From Tamlana crocina (GTDB lineage Bacteria; Bacteroidota; Bacteroidia; Flavobacteriales; Flavobacteriaceae): 64,000 bases of DNA. The stretch spans positions 1,312,001-1,376,000 of the forward strand of contig CP158972.1 in the NCBI GenBank assembly GCA_040429635.1, read 5' to 3'. The notes beneath the pieces are model-generated. The model did not search any database. It was given only the letters and a program-made list of their open reading frames with translations, and was not told the origin of the DNA. The position numbers were made by a program, and so were the translations under genes. Shown here in pieces: positions 1 to 9,145 of this stretch; position 1 is the first letter of the stretch; every line of letters begins with the position of its first letter.

Positions 1-1
1 A

Positions 2-466
2 AAAAAGCTAGTGTTGCCAATCGTTGGCGTATTTTTTGTTATCCAATTATTATTTCCGTTTCGTTATTTGCTATATCCCGGCGAATTGTTTTGGACCGAA
101 GAAGGTTACCGTTTTTCGTGGCGCGTGATGCTGATGGAAAAAATGGGAATTTCAACGTTTAAGATTGTCAATGCCGAAACAGGTGATTTCTTTTATGTGA
201 ACAATGCCGATTTTTTAACATCCTTTCAGGAGAAACAAATGAGTTTTCAGCCCGATTTCATTTTGGAATATGCCCATTATCTGGGCGACCACTTTACATC
301 GCAAGGCCATAAAAATGTTCAGGTTTTTGTAGAAAGTTACGTGGCATTAAATGGCCGATTGAGTGCGCCGTTTATTGATAAAACCGTAGATTTGTACGCC
401 GAAAAAGAATCGTTTAAACTCAAAACCTGGATATTACCTTTTACTGATGACATTAAAGGCCTTTAA
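2..466 (+). CDS. HTTM-domain membrane protein, C-terminal part (cut by window edge)
   Basis: The frame is open from base 2 to a stop at 464-466 and must begin upstream of the window; the GTG at 11 is only the first start-like codon. The 151 visible residues begin with a hydrophobic helix and carry the LFWTEEGYRFSWRVMLMEKMG-type segment known from the C-terminal part of HTTM proteins (related to vitamin K-dependent gamma-carboxylase). HTTM proteins are polytopic membrane proteins of poorly known function. In Bacteroidota they often sit beside imelysin and TonB-receptor genes; here the stop overlaps the start of the following TonB receptor by 20 bp, so translation is probably coupled. Assignment is by recognition of the C-terminal pattern only. 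Confidence 0.75.
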   Translation, partial: KKLVLPIVGVFFVIQLLFPFRYLLYPGELFWTEEGYRFSWRVMLMEKMGISTFKIVNAETGDFFYVNNADFLTSFQEKQMSFQPDFILEYAHYLGDHFTSQGHKNVQVFVESYVALNGRLSAPFIDKTVDLYAEKESFKLKTWILPFTDDIKGL

Positions 467-2921
467 ACTTATTGCCGCACTACTTTTTAGCTTGTCGTTT
501 TATGCACAAAATAGCGTAAATGGTTCGGTTTATCTTCTGAAAAACAACAAACCCATAGCAGGGGTTGAGGTGTACGACAAAACATCCGGTTTGGTGGCCA
601 CTACCAATAGTTTGGGCGAGTTTCAGTTCGAAACCATAAAAAAGCACCTCACCTTGGTATTCTTTTCCTTTGAATACGAAGTTGAAGAAGTTGCGATAAA
701 CACAGAAGAATCCCAAAATTTAAATATCACTTTAAAGGATTTAACCACCACATTGAGTGAGGTTGAAATCACAGCTAGAAAACGTCGCGTTTTTGAATTA
801 CGCCGATTGAACGATGTAGAAGGCACGGCCATTTACGCGGGAAAGAAAACCGAAGTGGTACTGCTGGACGAATCGATGGCAAATTTAGCTACCAACAACG
901 CTCGGCAAATCTACAGTCAGGTAGCGGGTTTGAATATTTACCAAAACGACGATGCTGGTTTGCAGTTGAATATCGGTGGCCGAGGCTTGGACCCCAACCG
1001 AACAGCCAATTTCAATACCCGCCAAAACGATTACGACATCAGTGCCGATGTGTTGGGTTACCCCGAAAGCTATTATACTCCGGCTTCCGAAGGAATTTCT
1101 GAAATTCAAGTGATTCGTGGGGCGGCTTCGTTGCAGTACGGTACGCAGTTTGGCGGATTGATAAATTTTAAAATGAAACAGCCCAACCCGAACAAATCTT
1201 TAGAAGTTATCACAAGAAATACTTTGGGCAGTTATGGGCTTTATACCAATTTTACCAGTTTAAGCGGAACGAAGGATAAATTTAGCTATTATGGCTATTT
1301 CAACTATAAAAAAGGAGATGGTTTTCGCCCCAATTCGGAGTTCGAATCCAAAAATGTGTTTGCGCATTTGGGGTATCAGTTTAGTGAAAAAACGTCGTTG
1401 ACGGGCAATTTTACCCACTTGCACTATTTGGCACAACAAGCTGGTGGGTTAACCGATAATATGTTTTACAACGACCCATACCAAAGCAATCGGGCGCGCA
1501 ACTGGTTTAAAGTGAACTGGCTACTTTATAACCTTAAATTTGCCCATGAGTTTTCTAAAAATACCAATTTTACTTTTAGTTTTTTTGGACTTGATGCTTA
1601 CAGAAAAGCTGTTGGTTTTAGGGGGGATCCTTATCCATCTGGTTTGAATAAAAATCCAATTTTAGAAGAAGATTTTGTAGATTCAAACGGTGAATACTTT
1701 TATAATAGAGATGTTTTAGTTGGCAATTTTCAAAATTGGGGAGCTGAAGCAAGGTTGTTGACAAAGTATAACCTTTTTGATAAAGAATCGGTTTTCTTGA
1801 TAGGAAGTAAATATTACAATGCAAATAACTCAAGTCAACAAGGTGCGGGAAGTAAAGGTGTTTCTCCAGAATTCTCTATTTTGAATGAGGAAAATGCAGA
1901 TTATCCTAATGTTTCAGATTTCAGTTACCCAAATAGAAACCTATCTGTTTTCGGTGAGAACATTTTCAGGTTTACAGATAGATTTTCGGTAACGCCCGGT
2001 TTTCGTTTCGAATATATAAAAACACAAAGCGAAGGCGTATATTACCAAAAGAATTATGACAACGCCAATAACTTAATATCTTCAATTGAGAATACAGATA
2101 ATAGAACTTTTGACAGGAATTTTGTTTTGTTGGGTATAGGGACTAGCTATAAACCTACAGAGGTTGTTGAGCTATATGGGAATATTTCGCAAAATTATAG
2201 ATCTGTTACTTTCAATGATATTCGGTCGGTTAGTCCAACTTTTATAATTGACGAAAATATCACCGATGAAAAAGGTTTTACTGTAGATTTTGGAGCACGG
2301 GGAAAGTTCAAAAAATCTGTTTCTTATGATATGGGACTTTTTGGAGTTAGTTACAAAGAAAGAATAGGTGATATTTTAGACAATAGGGCCAATCGGGTAA
2401 GAACTAATGTTGGTGATGCCTTTATTTATGGTTTTGAAGGTTTTTTTGATTGGAACATCTTGGATGTATTTGATAACATTTCTACAAGATATAAATTGAA
2501 ATTAGGAGTCAATTTTGCCTATATTGAATCTGAATACACAAATTCCTTAAGGAACGGCGTGGAAGGAAACCAAGTAGAGTTCATTCCTAAAGTGAACTTA
2601 AAAACCATGCTGAGATTTGGGTATAAAAACCTATTGGGAAGCATTCAATATTCATATTTGTCCGAACAATACACCGATGCCTTTGAATCGGAAAAGGCAA
2701 CCACGGGCGAACTTAGAGAAGGCGTTATAGGCGAAATTCCGGCATACGATATTTTGGATGTGTCGCTATCCTACAGTTACAAAAACTTCAAGCTGGAAAC
2801 GGGCATCAATAACCTTTTGGATAATGCCTATTTTACACGTCGGGCAACGGGATATCCCGGGCCGGGCATCATTCCATCGGCACCTCGAAATTGGTACGCC
2901 ACGCTTCAAATTAAAATATAA
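447..2921 (+). CDS. TonB-dependent outer-membrane receptor (FecA-like)
   Basis: 824 residues. A short signal peptide (to about residue 21, ending FYAQ) is followed by a carboxypeptidase-like regulatory domain (about 24-105), a plug domain (about 110-245, with IQVIRGAASLQYGTQFGG) and a 22-strand-type barrel ending in an aromatic-rich strand (NWYATLQIKI). It should import a siderophore, metal complex or similar ligand with TonB energy; FecA-like annotation is common for this type, but the ligand cannot be read from sequence. The start overlaps the HTTM gene by 20 bp. The stretch from about 1500 to 2640 is much more AT-rich (about 28-38% GC in hand-counted lines, lowest at 1560-2520) than its flanks (about 48%), suggesting replacement of the central barrel by recombination. 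Confidence 0.88.
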   Translation: MTLKAFKLIAALLFSLSFYAQNSVNGSVYLLKNNKPIAGVEVYDKTSGLVATTNSLGEFQFETIKKHLTLVFFSFEYEVEEVAINTEESQNLNITLKDLTTTLSEVEITARKRRVFELRRLNDVEGTAIYAGKKTEVVLLDESMANLATNNARQIYSQVAGLNIYQNDDAGLQLNIGGRGLDPNRTANFNTRQNDYDISADVLGYPESYYTPASEGISEIQVIRGAASLQYGTQFGGLINFKMKQPNPNKSLEVITRNTLGSYGLYTNFTSLSGTKDKFSYYGYFNYKKGDGFRPNSEFESKNVFAHLGYQFSEKTSLTGNFTHLHYLAQQAGGLTDNMFYNDPYQSNRARNWFKVNWLLYNLKFAHEFSKNTNFTFSFFGLDAYRKAVGFRGDPYPSGLNKNPILEEDFVDSNGEYFYNRDVLVGNFQNWGAEARLLTKYNLFDKESVFLIGSKYYNANNSSQQGAGSKGVSPEFSILNEENADYPNVSDFSYPNRNLSVFGENIFRFTDRFSVTPGFRFEYIKTQSEGVYYQKNYDNANNLISSIENTDNRTFDRNFVLLGIGTSYKPTEVVELYGNISQNYRSVTFNDIRSVSPTFIIDENITDEKGFTVDFGARGKFKKSVSYDMGLFGVSYKERIGDILDNRANRVRTNVGDAFIYGFEGFFDWNILDVFDNISTRYKLKLGVNFAYIESEYTNSLRNGVEGNQVEFIPKVNLKTMLRFGYKNLLGSIQYSYLSEQYTDAFESEKATTGELREGVIGEIPAYDILDVSLSYSYKNFKLETGINNLLDNAYFTRRATGYPGPGIIPSAPRNWYATLQIKI

Positions 2922-3019
2922 TGGCGTTCAGAAAAAAAAGTGTGTTTTTTCTTCGTTTTAAATTAAACCTTATCAAAATTTAGTGGTCTAACAAACTAAT
3001 CATTTAACCACCGATAGTT

Positions 3020-5782
3020 TTGAATAGTTTAAGAGGCATTTCAACATTAATTTTAGTTTTGTTTAGTACGGCGTTGTTCGCTCAGCGTTTTTCATTAGAA
3101 GGCATTGTAAAAGATAAAGATTCGTTGGTATTGGAAGGCGCAACGGTGTACCTGCAAAGCGTTGCCGACAGCGTTCCGATGTCTTACGGCATTACCAATA
3201 AAAACGGCGAATTTTCATTGCAAGTGAATGCAGAGGACGATAAGCAGGCTATTTTTAACATTGCCTATTTGGGGTATAAACCTTTTAAAAAGGATGTTGC
3301 CGTTCCCGAGGGTAAATTATTAAATCTGGGCACCATTTTTTTGGAAGACCAAATGGAATCCTTGAATGCAGTCTCAATCGTTGGAAAAGCACCACCGGTG
3401 GTGATTAAAAAGGACACCATTGAATATAATGCCGATAGTTTTAAAACCATGCCCAACGATATGGTGGAAGATTTACTGCGGAAAATTCCGGGTATTGAAA
3501 TTGATGTTGATGGGGGTATTACCGTAAACGGCGTTGAGGTTGAGGCGATTAATGTGGATGGTATGGAGTTTTTTGGCGACCAAAAAGGGGAAGTGGCTTT
3601 AAAAAACATCCCCAGTAGCGCGGTGAGCAAAGTGCAGGTAACCGACTTTAAAACCGAAAACCAAAAATTTACGGGCGAGGAATCTGATTCGGGTACCAAA
3701 GAAATCAACCTGAAAATTAAAAAAGGTAGAAATAAGGCTTACTTCGGCGATGTAAATGTGGGCTACGGTACCGACGAGCGGTATCAGGCCAATGCCAATC
3801 TGTTCCAAATCATAGAAGGGAAGCAGCTTGGCGTTATTATGGGAAGCAACAACATTAATATGGGGCGTGGGTTTAATGCCTTGCCGGATGCCACATCGAG
3901 TAATGGATTGATTGAATCTAATTTTGTGGGTACTAATTTTTCAAAAGGAAAATGGGACGAAACGCAAATTAAGGCCGATTACCGATACAGTGTTCAAGAC
4001 ACCGAAAGGGGCCAAAAAAGTTATGCCGAAAATTTTCTGCCAGATAGAAATTATATCACCAATTCCAACAGTAGCAGCTTTAACAATTCTGAACGCCACG
4101 ATGCTGGGGCCGAAGTGAAGTTTTTAACCGATCCCAAAAACAAAACTTCCAATAGGCAAGTAAGAATCTCCAATGAAATGGATTTTGATTCGAGGCACAA
4201 CGATGCCTACTCAACCTCAGATCGTATTTCAGAACTTAACAATGGCGATTTGGTGAGTCAATATTTTTCAACCAACGAATCTTCAAATTCAAATTATTCT
4301 TTTGACAATGAATTCCATGTTGCAGCACGGCTTGGTGGCCGAAGAGACTTTTTGTTTATGGGCGTCAATACCTCTTTTGATAAAGAGGACGGCGAGAGTG
4401 CCAATTATTCCAGAAACGAGCTGGCAAACAGTGGCGATGTGGTGGTGCAGGATCAAATTTCGAGCACTCGAAACAATTCTTCCAGGATTAATCTCTTCGG
4501 AAGGTTCAGCAAGGAGATTTTTGAAGATTTCAGGATTATGCCGGGCTACAGTGCCACGGTAAATACCGATATCAATGAAAAAAGCATTTATGATTATAAT
4601 GAAGACACCGAAGAATACGATAATTTCAATACCCAAATAAGTACAGATAGCCGTTATATTTCTACTACGGTACGCCCGTCGCTACGTTTGCGTTATCAGT
4701 ACAAAGATATCCGTTTTGAGCTGGAGGGGGCTTACACCAATACGTTCAGAAAATATGTTGACGACATTATTGAGGACAGAAATTTTAAAAATGATTTTAA
4801 ATATTTAACCTATTCGGGTAGAATTCGCTACCGCGACGAAAATGGGTATAAAAATATTTCGTTGGATTATAGGCAGAATGTCGATTTGCCGTCTATCAGT
4901 CAGTTGCAACCCGTACCCAATGTGAGCAATATTACGCATATTGTTACCGGTAACCCCGATTTGGAACCAGGCGTTAGCCACAACTTCCGTTTTAGGTACC
5001 AAAATAATTTGGCGGCCAATAAGCTTAGTTTTAATGGAAGTGCAAATGCCGATTTTGTAAACGATAAGATTATAAATTCAACCATTACTGATGAAGATTT
5101 AATCCGTTACACCACCTACGAAAATATTGATGGCGATTATAGATTATCTGGAAATTTAGGAGTGAACAAGTCGTTTTTAAACCAAAAGACAAATTACAAT
5201 TTAGGCGTTCGGCTATCGGGAAATTATGATAATATCAGATCCATTCAAAACGGGGTAAAATTCACGGCCAAAACCAATACGTTAAGCCCGTCGGTTTCGT
5301 TGAGCTATTCCTACGATAAAAAAATAGAAATCAATACTTCGTACAGTTACAGTACTACCAGTACAGAATATAATACCGATGCATTTAATGATAACGACTA
5401 TTTTGTTCAAAATGTGCGGTTCGAGTCTACCTTATTTTTCTTGAAAAATGTCTTTTTCAACAACAAACTGTCTTACCGATATAACAGTAGGGTGGGCGAC
5501 GATTTTGATGGAGATGCCGTGTTTTGGAATGCCGGTTTGGGCGTACAGTTCTTCAAACAAAAAGGCACGCTTACTTTGGTGGGCTACGATATGTTGGGGA
5601 TGAATAACGGGTTTAGCCGATCGGTAACAGAAACGGCCATTCGTGACGTGGAAAACCAAATATTGGAACAGTACTTTATGCTCACCTTTGTGTATAAGTT
5701 TGGAAAGTTTGCAGGTCAGAATATGAGTGATGGTAGAGGAGGTAGAGGAAAAGTACGTATGGGAAAACCAAGAAGGTTATAG
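3020..5782 (+). CDS. Outer-membrane beta-barrel protein, TonB-receptor-like, with carboxypeptidase-like N-terminal domain
   Basis: 920 residues. Start is TTG at 3020: an in-frame stop lies at 3005-3007, no ATG comes before the signal peptide (residues 1-21, ending LFAQ), and the hydrophobic core follows at once. Then come a carboxypeptidase-like domain (about 25-110), a plug-like domain (about 115-240) and a long barrel of the OMP_b-brl_3 type, rich in alternating Asn/Ser/Tyr strands. The C-terminus is an unusual Gly/Arg/Lys tail (GRGGRGKVRMGKPRRL) instead of a terminal aromatic strand, so the last strand probably ends near FVYKFGKF. Members of this group are common in flavobacteria; the substrate is unknown. 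A perfect hairpin follows the stop. Confidence 0.85.
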   Translation: MNSLRGISTLILVLFSTALFAQRFSLEGIVKDKDSLVLEGATVYLQSVADSVPMSYGITNKNGEFSLQVNAEDDKQAIFNIAYLGYKPFKKDVAVPEGKLLNLGTIFLEDQMESLNAVSIVGKAPPVVIKKDTIEYNADSFKTMPNDMVEDLLRKIPGIEIDVDGGITVNGVEVEAINVDGMEFFGDQKGEVALKNIPSSAVSKVQVTDFKTENQKFTGEESDSGTKEINLKIKKGRNKAYFGDVNVGYGTDERYQANANLFQIIEGKQLGVIMGSNNINMGRGFNALPDATSSNGLIESNFVGTNFSKGKWDETQIKADYRYSVQDTERGQKSYAENFLPDRNYITNSNSSSFNNSERHDAGAEVKFLTDPKNKTSNRQVRISNEMDFDSRHNDAYSTSDRISELNNGDLVSQYFSTNESSNSNYSFDNEFHVAARLGGRRDFLFMGVNTSFDKEDGESANYSRNELANSGDVVVQDQISSTRNNSSRINLFGRFSKEIFEDFRIMPGYSATVNTDINEKSIYDYNEDTEEYDNFNTQISTDSRYISTTVRPSLRLRYQYKDIRFELEGAYTNTFRKYVDDIIEDRNFKNDFKYLTYSGRIRYRDENGYKNISLDYRQNVDLPSISQLQPVPNVSNITHIVTGNPDLEPGVSHNFRFRYQNNLAANKLSFNGSANADFVNDKIINSTITDEDLIRYTTYENIDGDYRLSGNLGVNKSFLNQKTNYNLGVRLSGNYDNIRSIQNGVKFTAKTNTLSPSVSLSYSYDKKIEINTSYSYSTTSTEYNTDAFNDNDYFVQNVRFESTLFFLKNVFFNNKLSYRYNSRVGDDFDGDAVFWNAGLGVQFFKQKGTLTLVGYDMLGMNNGFSRSVTETAIRDVENQILEQYFMLTFVYKFGKFAGQNMSDGRGGRGKVRMGKPRRL

Positions 5783-5796
5783 AAGCATGAGCTGCC

Positions 5797-5827
5797 AATA
5801 CTTTAAAAAATGATTTTTTAAAGTATT
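5797..5827 (+). terminator. Perfect 14-bp hairpin after the outer-membrane protein gene
   Basis: A 14-bp perfect inverted repeat (5797-5810 with 5814-5827) around a 3-base loop, 15 bp after the stop. It is AT-rich, with six T in the 3' arm, but has no T tract after the arm, so it is a plausible rather than a classical intrinsic terminator. Confidence 0.6.
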
Positions 5828-5832
5828 TCTAA

Positions 5833-5842
5833 ATAATGATTT
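5833..5842. repeat. Left target-site duplication of the IS1595-family element
   Basis: ATAATGATTT lies directly before the left inverted repeat of the element and is repeated exactly at 6801-6810 directly after the right inverted repeat. This is the direct repeat left by insertion. The family usually makes about 8 bp, so up to two of the ten identical bases could be chance. Confidence 0.8.
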
Positions 5843-6800
5843 AGAGGTCAGTAGATAAATACGTAACTTTGATTTCAGTAAGAATAAAGGTTTCATGGAA
5901 ATATTTAAGGGTCAAAATCTTCTAGAGTTCTCTAATCGGTTCAAAACGGACGAAGATTGCAAAGAATATCTTGCTTTTTTGAAGTAAAAAACACCGTTTC
6001 AATGTTTAAAATGTGGTCATAATGCCTGTCAAAAACGTAAAGATTTTTCACGACAATGCAATATTTGTCACCATATAGAATCCGCTACGGCAAATACCTT
6101 ATTTCACAAGGCTAAATTTGGGGTTCGCAAAGCATTTTTCATTTGTTTTGAGATGGCAACTACCACTAAAAGCCTCTCGGCAAGTTACATGGGTGTTCGT
6201 TATGGGGTTACGGAAAAAACTGCAGGTCTTTTTATGCACAAGGTGCGTGAGGCAATGTCCTCCAGAGGAAATGATCCTATGGGCGGCAATGTGCATGTAG
6301 ATGAATTTGTTTTGGGCGGTTACGAACAATGAAAAATAGGTCGCAGTTATGGTGCCAAGAAAAAGAAAGCTGTCACAGCAGTACAACTTACCGATGATGG
6401 CAAGGTAAAACGAATGTGTACTATGCGTATTGATGACTTTTCGGCTAAATCACTACAATATATTTTTGTAAACTACATTAGTGGACAAGCACAAGTAACG
6501 ACAGGCTTATGGAGGGGTTACAGGCCAATTGCTAAAGCTTATAACATTAAACAAATAGAAAGTAACAAAGGACTTAATTTTAAAGCTATACATACCATGA
6601 TACACCAAATAAAATCATGGATAAGAACAACTTATTCTTGGGTAAGTGATTTTAATGCCAATCGATATTATAATGGGTTTTGTTTTAGAATTAATCGTTC
6701 ACAAAGTAAAAAAACGATTTTCAATAACTTAATAACTAAAATGGTTGATGGTGATAAAGTTTACCAGTCTGAAATTATAAGTAACTAACTACCGACCTCT
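5843..6800 (+). mobile_element. Defective IS1595-family insertion sequence (958 bp)
   Basis: The element is bounded by 12-bp terminal inverted repeats: AGAGGTCAGTAG at 5843-5854 and its complement with one mismatch at 6789-6800. Outside these are identical 10-bp direct repeats. The inside is filled by one transposase frame (5895-6788) with two stop codons. Length, single transposase gene, N-terminal zinc ribbon and short terminal repeats all fit IS1595. It landed between the terminator of the upstream barrel gene and the gene starting at 6830, only 29 bp before that start, so it may have altered that gene's promoter. Confidence 0.88.
5895..6788 (+). pseudogene. IS1595-family transposase, inactivated by two in-frame stops
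   Basis: Reading one frame from the ATG at 5895 gives a continuous transposase of about 297 codons, interrupted by TAA at 5985-5987 and TGA at 6330-6332. Visible parts: a zinc ribbon (CLKCGHN then CNICHH) just after the first stop; the first catalytic Asp in VHVDEFVLGGYEQ just before the second stop; then RSYGAKKKKAV, the WRGY segment, ESN.GLNFKAIHTMIHQ and the C-terminal TTYSWVSDFNANRYYNGFCF region. In the WRGY segment the usual TD pair reads TTGLWRGY, so the second catalytic acid also seems lost. There is no frameshift. The short frames at 6118-6300 and 6414-6788 are pieces of this gene. Confidence 0.88.
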
Positions 6801-6810
6801 ATAATGATTT
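6801..6810. repeat. Right target-site duplication of the IS1595-family element
   Basis: Exact copy of the 10 bases at 5833-5842, directly outside the right terminal inverted repeat. Confidence 0.8.
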
Positions 6811-6829
6811 TTTAGATTACATTTATAAA

Positions 6830-7540
6830 ATGCAAAGATGTCTGTTACTTCTGTATTTTTCTGTATGGGTTAATTTTTCTTTCGCAAAGGAATGGAAAAC
6901 CCTAAAAATCTATAAAACGGTAACAGGAAGCGATATACTCCAACAGTCAGATTGGCTCACTTCAGATAGACAAAAAAACACGGCGGTTTGGCAAAGGGCT
7001 AATGCCTACAATCTAAAAAACAATTTTTATGGTCAATATCATAAAATTGTTGAGCGTCGAGATTTTTATAAATGGCTTTGCAAAACCCTAGAGAGGAGAG
7101 GGCACGAGGTTGTTTGGGTTAAAATGGCACATTTTATTTCCAAAAAAATCCATATAATGGAACAGTTTCCGTTTACGCTGTTTATCGGGAAAAAAATAAA
7201 AGCCTATGCGCACACTGGAAACACAACTGTTTTTAATAATGCTTTTGCAGAACTTAATGCGCTGTATTTTTCAAAGAAAATATTAAAAGGAAAGGAAGCA
7301 GATACTTGGGATTCAACTATTCTAAAGCAAGAACAATTTAAATGGATAGAACCCATTTATAAAACTATGGATGCCAAAAGTTTGAAAACCTTAAGAAGAA
7401 TAGCAAAAGGAAAATGTTTTTACAGCATAATGGTGCCTAAACCCATAAGGTACAAAGGAGAATTGGTGAATGCAGAAAATAGATTCGATTATGCTATTAA
7501 AACCCTAAAACCGTATTGTGAAAACAGATATAAAAGTTAA
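6830..7540 (+). CDS. Exported protein of unknown function (236 aa)
   Basis: Residues 1-19 look like a signal peptide (RCLLLLYFSVWVNFSFAK), so the product is probably periplasmic or lipid-free exported. The mature part is basic and rich in aromatic residues, with patches such as RRDFYKWLCKTLERRGHEVVW, KMAHFISKKIHIM and WIEPIYKTMDAKSLKTLRRIAKGK. I recognise this as a small flavobacterial family without a known role; some relatives carry the name insecticidal toxin complex protein in databases, which I would not rely on. Its start lies 29 bp after the dead IS, so its native promoter may have been displaced. Next downstream is guaB, which has its own promoter. Confidence 0.7.
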   Translation: MQRCLLLLYFSVWVNFSFAKEWKTLKIYKTVTGSDILQQSDWLTSDRQKNTAVWQRANAYNLKNNFYGQYHKIVERRDFYKWLCKTLERRGHEVVWVKMAHFISKKIHIMEQFPFTLFIGKKIKAYAHTGNTTVFNNAFAELNALYFSKKILKGKEADTWDSTILKQEQFKWIEPIYKTMDAKSLKTLRRIAKGKCFYSIMVPKPIRYKGELVNAENRFDYAIKTLKPYCENRYKS

Positions 7541-7563
7541 CACTTTATCTTAGATTTTAGTTG

Positions 7564-7571
7564 TATATTTG
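7564..7571 (+). promoter_or_regulatory. Promoter -7 box for guaB
   Basis: TATATTTG matches the Bacteroidota TAnnTTTG element, 26 bp before the guaB ATG, which leaves a leader of about 20 bases. Confidence 0.65.
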
Positions 7572-7574
7572 CAC

Positions 7575-7594
7575 GCAATTATAATCGTAATTGC
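7575..7594. promoter_or_regulatory. Inverted repeat in the guaB leader
   Basis: GCAATTA and TAATTGC form a perfect 7-bp inverted repeat with a 6-base gap, between the -7 box and the guaB start. It could be an operator or a small RNA hairpin at the 5' end of the transcript; no family is recognised. Confidence 0.4.
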
Positions 7595-7597
7595 ATC

Positions 7598-9070
7598 ATG
7601 ACTGCACATCAAAACAAAATAGTAGGAGAAGGTTTAACCTACGATGACGTCCTTTTAGTTCCAGCTTATTCCGAAGTACTTCCTAGAGAAGTGAGTATTA
7701 AATCCAAACTTACGCGTAACATTACCATCAATGTGCCTATTATTTCGGCTGCTATGGATACCGTTACCGAGAGTAAAATGGCCATTGCCATGGCGCAAGA
7801 AGGTGGTATTGGTGTGTTGCACAAAAACATGACCATCGAGCAACAAGCGCTAAAGGTGCGTAAAGTAAAACGTGCCGAAAGTGGTATGATTATCGATCCG
7901 GTTACTTTACCGCTTACTGCCACAGTACGCGATGCTAAACACTCTATGGCCGAGCACAGTATTGGTGGAATTCCTATTGTGGATGAAAACGGAAAACTGA
8001 AAGGTATTGTTACCAATCGTGATTTACGTTTTGAGCACCAAAATAAAAAGCCGATCGCAGAAGTGATGACTGGTGAAAACTTAGTGACTGCTCCTATCGG
8101 GACATCGCTAAGGGATGCAGAGATTATTCTTCAGGAGCATAAAATAGAAAAGCTACTTATTGTAGACGACAGCTATAAATTATCGGGATTAATTACGTTT
8201 AGGGACATCACTAAAGTAAGTCAAAAGCCAAACGCCAACAAAGATGAATTCGGACGCCTAAGAGTGGCTGCGGCATTGGGTGTTACGGCAGATGCTATTG
8301 AAAGGGCTGAAGCTTTGGTAAATGCTGGTGTTGATGCCGTGGTGATCGATACTGCGCACGGACATACTCAAGGTGTGGTTAAAGTGTTAAAAGAAGTAAA
8401 AGCTAAATTCCCAGAATTGGATGTGATTGTAGGGAATATTGCTACTGCCGCGGCAGCCAAATATTTGGTTGAAGCGGGTGCCGATGCCGTTAAAGTAGGT
8501 ATTGGTCCTGGGTCAATTTGTACCACTCGTGTGGTGGCCGGTGTTGGTTTTCCTCAGTTTTCTGCGGTGTTGGAAGTGTCGGCAGCCATAAAAGGTTCGG
8601 GAGTTCCTGTAATTGCTGATGGTGGTATCCGTTATACGGGCGATATCCCCAAAGCCATTGCAGCAGGGGCCGATACGGTCATGTTAGGATCGCTATTGGC
8701 AGGAACCAAAGAATCGCCAGGTGAAACCATTATTTACGAAGGAAGAAAATTCAAGTCATATCGAGGTATGGGGTCTGTTGAAGCGATGAAAGAAGGTAGT
8801 AAAGACCGTTATTTCCAAGATGTAGAGGACGATATTAAAAAATTAGTACCCGAAGGTATTGTGGGCCGAGTGCCATACAAGGGCGAGTTGTTTGAAAGCA
8901 TCCACCAGTTTATTGGCGGTTTACGTGCCGGAATGGGCTACTGTGGTGCCAAAGACATTGAAACCTTAAAGGAAACAGGACAGTTTGTTAAAATCACATC
9001 GAGTGGTATTAACGAAAGCCACCCGCACGATGTCGCCATTACAAATGAGTCGCCTAATTATTCTAGATAG
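7598..9070 (+). CDS. guaB: Inosine-5'-monophosphate dehydrogenase
   Basis: 490 residues, normal for bacterial IMPDH. It makes XMP from IMP with NAD+, the committed step to GMP. The TIM-barrel catalytic domain is split by a pair of CBS domains (about 95-215; [10 protein letters not shown] and ITFRDITKV). The catalytic loop GPGSICTTR carries the active-site Cys at residue 308. The substrate loop [11 protein letters not shown] and the flap segment [20 protein letters not shown] are present. It is monocistronic: a TAnnTTTG promoter lies before it and a strong terminator after it. Remains of insertion sequences lie on both sides of the guaB and 6830 gene pair. Confidence 0.97.
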   Translation: MTAHQNKIVGEGLTYDDVLLVPAYSEVLPREVSIKSKLTRNITINVPIISAAMDTVTESKMAIAMAQEGGIGVLHKNMTIEQQALKVRKVKRAESGMIIDPVTLPLTATVRDAKHSMAEHSIGGIPIVDENGKLKGIVTNRDLRFEHQNKKPIAEVMTGENLVTAPIGTSLRDAEIILQEHKIEKLLIVDDSYKLSGLITFRDITKVSQKPNANKDEFGRLRVAAALGVTADAIERAEALVNAGVDAVVIDTAHGHTQGVVKVLKEVKAKFPELDVIVGNIATAAAAKYLVEAGADAVKVGIGPGSICTTRVVAGVGFPQFSAVLEVSAAIKGSGVPVIADGGIRYTGDIPKAIAAGADTVMLGSLLAGTKESPGETIIYEGRKFKSYRGMGSVEAMKEGSKDRYFQDVEDDIKKLVPEGIVGRVPYKGELFESIHQFIGGLRAGMGYCGAKDIETLKETGQFVKITSSGINESHPHDVAITNESPNYSR

Positions 9071-9095
9071 TCGTTATATTTTATATGCATTAACA

Positions 9096-9129
9096 AAAAA
9101 GCCTTTCACTGTACAGTGAAAGGCTTTTT
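9096..9129 (+). terminator. Intrinsic terminator of guaB
   Basis: A perfect 17-bp inverted repeat (9096-9112 with 9113-9129) with a GC-rich core GCCTTTCACTGT and an A/T run on each side, 25 bp after the stop. The symmetry would let it work in both directions. Confidence 0.85.
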
Positions 9130-9145
9130 GTTTTACCGTGTGCTC

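Noticed and set aside
3265-3708. 147-residue antisense frame in the outer-membrane barrel gene
   Set aside because: Composition mirrors the sense codons, no family pattern is seen, and the sense protein is clearly real.
6118-6788. Two separate small genes on the plus strand
   Set aside because: The 6414-6788 frame is the C-terminal piece of the same stop-interrupted transposase; the 6118-6300 frame is a shadow in another frame of that gene.
7575-7594. Purine riboswitch before guaB
   Set aside because: Only a 7-bp inverted repeat fits in the roughly 20-base leader; a purine riboswitch needs a three-way junction of about 70 bases.
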